Source: Kiritimatiellia bacterium
Lineage (GTDB): Bacteria > Verrucomicrobiota > Kiritimatiellia > CAIQIC01 > Lenti-01
Reading direction: 5' to 3'
Assembly (NCBI GenBank): GCA_017540905.1
Contig: JAFYAC010000027.1
Span: 1-48,149, forward strand
Length of the DNA: 48,149 bases
This document shows, piece after piece, positions 43,403-48,149 of this stretch. The stretch's first letter is position 1. Every line of letters begins with the position of its first letter. The translations under genes were made by a program, and so were the position numbers. The notes under the pieces were generated by a model. That model saw only the letters and a program-made list of their open reading frames with translations. It ran no database searches and had not been told where the DNA came from.

Positions 43403-44417
43403 CAAAACCACCATCCTCTCCTCCGGCGGAGTCCCCCGTCTCCTGGCCGCTGCCCTCCTCGCCACCCTCTGCGCCTGCGCATGCCGCCGTCCCGCCCCCC
43501 CGGCTTCCGCGCCCGCCGCATCCGGCACCGCATCCGCCATCGCCGCCGCAAAAACACTGGCCGCCGCGCTGGACACCGTCTCCGGCGACCGAACCCTCGC
43601 CAACGCCACCGCTTTCACGGACCTCGGCCCCAAACTCCCCGGCACCCCCGAATCCGCCGCCGCCGCCGACTGGCTCCTCGCCCGCTTCGCCGAAGCCGGG
43701 GCGCCCGCCGAAGCCGTTCCCTTCACCGACCCCGCGCCCGCCGGCCCGCAATCGTTCCGCAACGTCGTCGCCACCATCCCGCCCGCACCCGGCACCGTAC
43801 CGGACGGGGCATTGCCGAACCTCCTCCTCTTCGCGGCCCACTACGACACCAAGTCCGGCATCCCCGGCTTCCTCGGCGCCAACGATTCCGCTTCCGGCGT
43901 CGCCGTCCTCCTCGAACTCGCCCGCGCCCTGGCCGTGCACCCCCTGCCGGGGACTGAAATCCGCCTTGCCTGCCTCGATGGCGAAGAATGCGCCGTGCAG
44001 TACGGTCCCCGCGACGGCCTCCACGGCTCCCGTCGCTGGGCCGCCGACCTCGAAGCCTCGGGCGACCTCCGGCGCATCCGCGCCTTCATCCTCCTCGACA
44101 TGGTGGGCGACGCCGACTTCACGCCGACCCTGCCGCGCAACTGCGCCCCGGCCCTGCTGCACCTCGCCTTCGAGGCCGCCCGCGCCGAAGGCGTGCGCAA
44201 CCGCGTCTCCCTCTTCCCCGGACCCGTCCTCGACGACCACGTGCCGTTCCACGACCGCGGCGTCCCCGCCCTCGACCTGATCGACTTCCAGTACGGCTCC
44301 GCGCCCGGCCTGAACGACTACTGGCACACCCCCGCCGACACCCCCGACAAGCTTTCAGCCGCCTCCCTCGCCCTCGCCGCCCGCCTCGCCCTCCGCGTCG
44401 CCTTCTCCCTGCCCTGA
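43392..44417 (+). CDS. M28 family zinc peptidase / glutaminyl-peptide cyclotransferase-like lipoprotein
   Basis: A 341-residue protein with a signal and lipobox-like CACAC region near residue 30. The M28 fold keeps all metal positions: His150 (AAHYDTK), Asp165 (GANDSASGV), Glu198/Glu199 (LDGEEC), Asp240 or 236 (DMVGD) and His312 (DYWHTPADT). The block DGEECAVQYGPRDGLHGSRRWA closely resembles glutaminyl cyclases (which have DGEEA...DSLYGSRHLA), so it may form N-terminal pyroglutamate on exported proteins rather than cleave peptides. Overlaps the preceding gene by 11 bp; last gene of the operon. Confidence 0.85.
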   Translation: MNSDKTTILSSGGVPRLLAAALLATLCACACRRPAPPASAPAASGTASAIAAAKTLAAALDTVSGDRTLANATAFTDLGPKLPGTPESAAAADWLLARFAEAGAPAEAVPFTDPAPAGPQSFRNVVATIPPAPGTVPDGALPNLLLFAAHYDTKSGIPGFLGANDSASGVAVLLELARALAVHPLPGTEIRLACLDGEECAVQYGPRDGLHGSRRWAADLEASGDLRRIRAFILLDMVGDADFTPTLPRNCAPALLHLAFEAARAEGVRNRVSLFPGPVLDDHVPFHDRGVPALDLIDFQYGSAPGLNDYWHTPADTPDKLSAASLALAARLALRVAFSLP

Positions 44418-44443
44418 ACGCGATTTTTTGTCGGGTGCTCCCT

Positions 44444-44521
44444 CCGGTAGGGCCCGACCTCCGGGCGGGCCGTGTGAAAGGATGGCCCACGACGGGCCGC
44501 CCGGAGGTCGGCCCCTACCGG
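44444..44521. repeat. Long inverted repeat after the trk operon
   Basis: Two 28-bp arms, CCGGTAGGGCCCGACCTCC... at 44444-44471 and its inverse at 44494-44521, match at 26 of 28 positions, with a 22-bp loop. It lies 26 bp after the M28 stop and could stop transcription or be a REP-type element. Confidence 0.85.
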
Positions 44522-44805
44522 CCAGCCGCACCATGCGAAGGACGAGGTTTTTTCCTGACACCCCCATGTCAACCCCCGGGAGGGCGGCCGTCCTCGGCCG
44601 CCGCGGCGCGTGGGGAGATGCGCTGGATTTGGGCATGGGGCGCAAGACCTTCTGAAGAAGCATCGCAGGACTTCCGGAGGTGCGGCTTCCAGCCGCGCCG
44701 CTGGATGGGAAATTATGGGGAGAACATGGACTTTTTCGTTCTTTGGGGATTCATGTGAAACCACCGCTGGAATCCCACGAATGCAGGCACAAGGGGGGCG
44801 ACAGC

Positions 44806-44913
44806 CCGCCCTCCGAGAGGGGGGGCGCGGCCATGGATGGGATGTCCATGCATGGAAGAAGGAAAACGGCAGGGGCCGCGACGGGGGGAGTACTGCGCTT
44901 GGCCGTCGCGGCA
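44806..44913 (+). repeat. Degraded right half of the 212-bp element
   Basis: CCCTCCGAGAGGGGGGGCGCGG is followed, after about 50 unrelated bases, by GGGGGGAGTACTGCGC and TTGGCCGTCGC, the right terminal inverted repeat of the element at 11.5 and 12.2 kb. Confidence 0.65.
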
Positions 44914-44975
44914 AGCGCGACTCCGCCTCGGCAGCGAACGAATCGAGCCCTTTACGGATGGACCACGCGGAAACA

Positions 44976-45085
44976 TGCGGCTACGGCCACCCGCAGTACT
45001 CCCTCCGCCGCCCTTTCCATCCGCTCCGCAGCCGCAATCCAGAATCCATCTTTCACCGGGCTGCACCCCCCTCTCGGAGGGGGGC
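44976..45085 (+). repeat. Degraded left half of the 212-bp element
   Basis: GCTACGGCCACCCGCAGTAC then TCCCTCC matches the left end of copy 2, and CCCCCTCTCGGAGGGGG with GAATCCA nearby matches its inner parts. Oriented like the right half before it, so these are two neighbouring damaged copies rather than one. Confidence 0.6.
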
Positions 45086-45298
45086 GAATGCATGCGCACC
45101 CTCCATTCTCCAAATATCTCTCCGCAATCTCACGGCCATCATCCCCATCCACCAAATTCCCCGAAGAAGCGCCTCCTTTCTCCGTTCCCTCCGTGTTCTG
45201 CGCCGCTGGCCCGTTTGTCAAAGGGGAAATCCTTGTCTGGTTGGCATTCGGAGCCGTCCGCCCCGGCAAGACCGGAAATGCGGCGGTGGGTGCGGGAG

Positions 45299-45327
45299 TT
45301 GCGGGGTGGGGGAGGTGGTGGTAGGAT
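45299..45327 (+). promoter_or_regulatory. Promoter of the DUF456 gene
   Basis: TTGCGG (45299-45304), 17-nt spacer, TAGGAT (45322-45327), then 8 nt to the ATG. Confidence 0.55.
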
Positions 45328-45335
45328 GGAAAACC

Positions 45336-45803
45336 ATGGAAACGGCGTTGTATGTTCTGGCGGGGAGCCTGTGGCTGCTGGGCGTGGTGGGGTGCGTGGT
45401 GCCGGCGGTCCCGGGGCCGCCGGTGGCGTATGCGGGGTTTCTGTGCCTGATGTGGACGCCGAAGGCGCCGGGCTGGCCGTCCGTGGCCGCGCTGGGCGCC
45501 GTGGTGGCGGTGGTGACCGTGCTCGATTTCGTGGCGTCGGCCTGGGGCGCGCGGAAGTTCAAATGCTCGAAGTGGGGGGCGTGGGGCGGGGTGGTCGGCG
45601 CTTGCGTGGGGGTGTTCTTCTTTCCGCTGGGCTTGCTGGCGGGGCCGTTCGCGGGGGCCCTGGTGGGTGAATTGCTCGCGGGGCGGGACCTGACGGACGG
45701 GGTGCACAGCGGATTCGGGGCGGTGTTGGGTTTCCTGGGGGGCGTGTTCGCGAAGCTCCTGGCGTGCGCGGCGATGCTGGGCGTGGCCCTTTGGGCGTGG
45801 TGA
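45336..45803 (+). CDS. DUF456 family membrane protein
   Basis: A 155-residue protein with about four hydrophobic segments. LGVVGCVVPAVPGPPVAYAGFL near the N-terminus and the later GAWGGVVGACVGVFFFPLGLLAGPF followed by GALVGELLAGR are the glycine-rich repeats of DUF456. The family is of unknown function. ATG at 45336 lies 8 nt after the -10, so probably leaderless. Single gene. Confidence 0.88.
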   Translation: METALYVLAGSLWLLGVVGCVVPAVPGPPVAYAGFLCLMWTPKAPGWPSVAALGAVVAVVTVLDFVASAWGARKFKCSKWGAWGGVVGACVGVFFFPLGLLAGPFAGALVGELLAGRDLTDGVHSGFGAVLGFLGGVFAKLLACAAMLGVALWAW

Positions 45804-45835
45804 AAAAGCCGCCGGCTGCTGCGGCGCTTTACGGC

Positions 45836-45864
45836 TTGCGTCGGGGGGCGGGGGCATGTATGCT
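45836..45864 (+). promoter_or_regulatory. Promoter of the last gene
   Basis: TTGCGT (45836-45841), 17-nt spacer, TATGCT (45859-45864), followed by a ~20-nt leader with GGAG before the ATG at 45892. Confidence 0.6.
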
Positions 45865-45891
45865 TGCAAGACAAAGCATGGAGAATTTCCA

Positions 45892-48149
45892 ATGAAACAC
45901 AACTTTTCGCGCATCCTCGCCGCCGCCGTCGTCCTTTCCGCCGCGTGCGCCTGGGGTCAGACCATCGGCTCGGCCGGCAATTATTCGATCGTCGAGGCCT
46001 TGTCGCTGAAAAAGCGTCCCCAGGACTCCTGGGCCCGCTCCATCGCCTTCAAGGACCGCATCGTCGCCGCCGAGCCCGGACGGGCGCAACGGCTGGACCG
46101 GCGGACGTACCTGCCGCTGGAGCTGGAAAACGCCGGCACGGCCTGGATCCGCGAGGACCTCTTCCCGCCGTTCGAGGCTTTGCCCGCCGGTATGGAATTC
46201 GCGTTCGGCGGGACGGTCGACCAGTTCAACCGCCGCTACTACATCATCGTCGATTCGGCCTACCAGATCGAGGCCCTGCCCACGCAGGAAGAACGCTGGA
46301 TCGATGCGCTGGCCAATCCGCCCGCGCCCCCGGCCCCGGAGCAGGAAGAGGGCCTTTTGGCCGAGTCCGGGGATTTGCCGGTGCCCGAGGAGGACGGCGG
46401 GGAGACCGCGGTTCCCCTGGCCGAAGAGGACCCGATGGACGCGCTGGCGCAGGAAGTCGCCGAAACCATTCCGGATGTGCCGGAGGTGCCCGAGGAAGAC
46501 GTGGCCGCCGCAACGGACGCCGTGAACGATGGGGCGGAGGACTTCGATTTCGACGCCTTGTTGGCCGGTGACGCGGATGGCGCGGAGTCGGACGCCGCGG
46601 CGCCCATCCCGGACGACGAAGGGCTTGTCGATTTTGCAGAAGCCACGGAAACTGCCGAAGAGGCCGCCGCCGAGCCGGAAGCCGCCGCCGAGACGGAACC
46701 CGCGGTCGGCGAAGAAGTCGCCGCGGATGCGCCCGAGGCGCCGGCGGAGGACTGGGAGGACGCCTTTGCGGACCGCCAAGACGTGGCTCTCGAAGATGTC
46801 GCGGGGGAAGCGGAATCCGCCGATGCCGCCGCCGAAGAACTTGCGGACGCGGCCGACGCCTTGGCGGAGGACTGGGAAAACGCCTTCCCGGAAACCGAAG
46901 AACCGGCCGGGGAGCCCGAGGCGTCCGTCGATGCCGCCGAAAGCGCGCCGGAGGAAGCGGAAGAGGCCGCGGTTCCCGAAATGTTGGCCGACGGCTTGGA
47001 TGCGGAGACGGAACCCCTCGTGGTCGAGGAAGAGGTCGCCGCCGAAGAAACGGGGTTGCCCGAAGAAGACTTCGCCGAACTCGTTCCCGAGCCGTTGACG
47101 TCGGTTCCAGAGGCCGCCGACAGCTACCACGTCGCCCCGATGGACGACGCCGAGCCGATCACCCTTGTCCCGCTCGTCAGCCTGGAGCCCACCAAGGCCG
47201 AGCTGGCCGCCCAGGAAGAGCGCCGCCGCGAGGCCGCCCGCCAAGAGGCCATCCGCCAGAAGGAAGCCGAACGCCAGGCCAAGATCGAAGCCAAGCGCCA
47301 GCGCGAGGAGGAAGCCCGCCGCGCCAAGGCCGATGCCGCCGCCCTCAAGAAAGCCCAGGCCGAGGCCCGCGAGGCCCTCGAGCGCGAACGCAAGGAAGCC
47401 GAGGAAGCCCGCCGCGCCGAAGAGAAGCGCCTCCGCGAGGAAGAAGCCCGGGCCCTTGCCGCCATGGAAGCCCGCGAGGCCCAGGAACGCGAGGCCATCG
47501 CCCAGGCCGCCGCCCGCGAGGCCCTCCAGAAGGAATACGACGAACTGGCCTCCCGGGTGGAAGCACAAAAGGCCGACCTGGCCGAGCGCAGCCGCATGGC
47601 CCAGGAAGTCATCGCCGCCGAAGTCGCCGCCCGCGAAGAGGCCGAACGCTCCGCCCGCGAGGATGCGGAACGCCAGGAAGAACTGCGCGCGGGGAAGGAG
47701 CGCCTGGAGGCCGACCTCGCCGAAGTCGCCCAGCAGCAGGCCGAAGTCGAAGCCCGTCTCGCCGCCGAACAGGCCGCCCGCGAGGAGGCCGAACGCCTCG
47801 CCCGCGAGGAGTCCGAACGTGCCGAGCGCCTCGCCGCGCAGGAACGCGCCGCCGCCGAACGCCTGGCCGCCGCGCGCGCCGAAGCCGAAGAGCGCGCCGA
47901 AGCCGAGCGCGCCGCCCGCAAGGCCGCGAAGAAGGCCGCCAAGCAGGCCGCCCGCGAACAGCGCGCCGCCGCCGCACGCGCCGCCGCGGCGGAAGAGGAC
48001 CTGGATGCCCTGCTCGCCGCCGAGGAGGCGGAGCTGGAAGCGCTGGGCGCCGCCGGGTCGTCGGAGCCGTTCGCCGGGGACGCCCTCGCGGAGGCCGTTC
48101 CGGAAGCCGAACCGGAGGTGGTTCCCGCCCCCGCCCCCCCCCCCCCCCC
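45892..48149 (+). CDS. Secreted Glu/Ala-rich coiled-coil protein, 3' end missing
   Basis: An open frame of at least 752 codons running off the contig. The N-terminus KHNFSRILAAAVVLSAACAWGQ is a signal peptide, cleaved near AWG-Q. Residues about 23-130 look folded (SIVEALSLKKRPQDSWARS, TYLPLELENAGTAWIRED, FNRRYYIIVDSAYQIE). Residues 140-420 are acidic low-complexity (Glu, Ala, Asp, Pro). From about 430 to 700 there is a long charged helix, rich in EERRREAARQEAIRQKEAER-type repeats, which should form a coiled coil. The final codons become poly-Pro in the contig-end poly-C and should not be trusted. GGAG precedes the ATG. No family recognised; a periplasmic structural or TolA-like spacer is imaginable. 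Confidence 0.75.
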   Translation, partial: MKHNFSRILAAAVVLSAACAWGQTIGSAGNYSIVEALSLKKRPQDSWARSIAFKDRIVAAEPGRAQRLDRRTYLPLELENAGTAWIREDLFPPFEALPAGMEFAFGGTVDQFNRRYYIIVDSAYQIEALPTQEERWIDALANPPAPPAPEQEEGLLAESGDLPVPEEDGGETAVPLAEEDPMDALAQEVAETIPDVPEVPEEDVAAATDAVNDGAEDFDFDALLAGDADGAESDAAAPIPDDEGLVDFAEATETAEEAAAEPEAAAETEPAVGEEVAADAPEAPAEDWEDAFADRQDVALEDVAGEAESADAAAEELADAADALAEDWENAFPETEEPAGEPEASVDAAESAPEEAEEAAVPEMLADGLDAETEPLVVEEEVAAEETGLPEEDFAELVPEPLTSVPEAADSYHVAPMDDAEPITLVPLVSLEPTKAELAAQEERRREAARQEAIRQKEAERQAKIEAKRQREEEARRAKADAAALKKAQAEAREALERERKEAEEARRAEEKRLREEEARALAAMEAREAQEREAIAQAAAREALQKEYDELASRVEAQKADLAERSRMAQEVIAAEVAAREEAERSAREDAERQEELRAGKERLEADLAEVAQQQAEVEARLAAEQAAREEAERLAREESERAERLAAQERAAAERLAAARAEAEERAEAERAARKAAKKAAKQAAREQRAAAARAAAAEEDLDALLAAEEAELEALGAAGSSEPFAGDALAEAVPEAEPEVVPAPAPPPP

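Larger units (their letters stand above)
44418..45335. other. Gene-free 918-bp region packed with palindromic repeats
   Basis: No credible gene. From left to right: the long inverted repeat at 44444-44521; GCGGCCG/CGGCCGC hairpin at 44583-44602; a small GCGGCT/AGCCGC hairpin near 44681-44697; a degraded right half (44806-44913) and left half (44976-45085) of the 212-bp element; then unremarkable sequence and the DUF456 promoter. Confidence 0.7.

Noticed and set aside
44444-44521. Long inverted repeat as an insertion-sequence end
   Set aside because: There is no transposase and the two arms are only 22 bp apart, so it is a hairpin repeat rather than a pair of element ends.
45121-45135. CCGCAATCTC as a seventh copy of the GAGATTAC motif
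   Set aside because: Only about 10 of 14 positions match and no ATG or TTGACA is at the expected distance.
44610-45335. Upstream extension of the DUF456 frame through the repeat nest
   Set aside because: The frame is open only because of GC content; the domain begins at 45336 directly after a well-spaced promoter.

Overview
The window is a GC-rich (roughly 70% by eye) bacterial contig of 48,149 bp. It begins in a run of G and ends in a run of C, so both edges look like contig ends rather than natural boundaries. The gene set points to a Gram-negative cell: a heptose-phosphate nucleotidyltransferase for LPS, a PBP1C, lipoproteins, and an alpha-2-macroglobulin of the bacterial type. The mixture of these with HydG, rubrerythrin and ferredoxin, Lys/Arg-swapped kinase, many small palindromic repeats and leaderless-looking promoters would fit an anaerobic member of the PVC group (Kiritimatiellota/Lentisphaerota/Verrucomicrobiota). 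That placement is an inference; there is no rRNA gene to test it.

Layout. 0.2-5.4 kb: rfaE2 divergent from ksgA, then a minus-strand block of rubrerythrin, accA, an L,D-transpeptidase and an atypical Ser/Thr kinase. 5.5-14.7 kb: padR, translationally coupled to a 1,884-residue HAAS-TM-alpha-2-macroglobulin fusion, then pbpC. The A2M-pbpC pair, known from other bacteria, is interrupted by a DUF559 endonuclease gene lying between two direct copies of a ~212-bp repeat with terminal inverted repeats. 14.8-22.1 kb: an unknown gene (paralogue 1), ctpA, tsaD, rlmN, pdxJ, a MalK-type ATPase and a small His/Pro-rich exported protein. 22.2-28.4 kb: tRNA-Leu(UAG), ferredoxin, argG, a DUF362 protein, the second copy of the unknown gene (paralogue 2) and a HydG-like radical SAM protein. 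28.6-38.0 kb (minus strand): carboxylesterase lipoprotein, GH13 enzyme, a large VIT/VWA/DUF2135 protein and proBA. 38.1-44.4 kb: a six-gene operon (polyprenol-phosphate GT2, UbiA-type prenyltransferase, trkA, trkH, a membrane protein, an M28/glutaminyl-cyclase-like lipoprotein). 44.4-45.3 kb: a gene-free repeat nest. 45.3 kb to the end: a DUF456 protein and an incomplete secreted coiled-coil protein.

Three things stand out. First, PadR plus an A2M carrying the PadR-partner HAAS domain on its N-terminus looks like a membrane-spanning sensor/defence unit. Second, a motif, TTTTGAGATTACGGAAAA or close to it, occurs six times; in five copies it lies 52-54 nt before an ATG, including directly upstream of both unknown paralogues. 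Third, intergenic DNA carries at least seven different repeat types, of which one brackets the DUF559 gene.

Promoters of the form TTGNNN-N16/17-TANNNT can be read before the tRNA, ferredoxin, hydG, the GT2 operon, DUF456 and the last gene. For three genes the -10 ends exactly 8 nt before the ATG, implying leaderless mRNAs.
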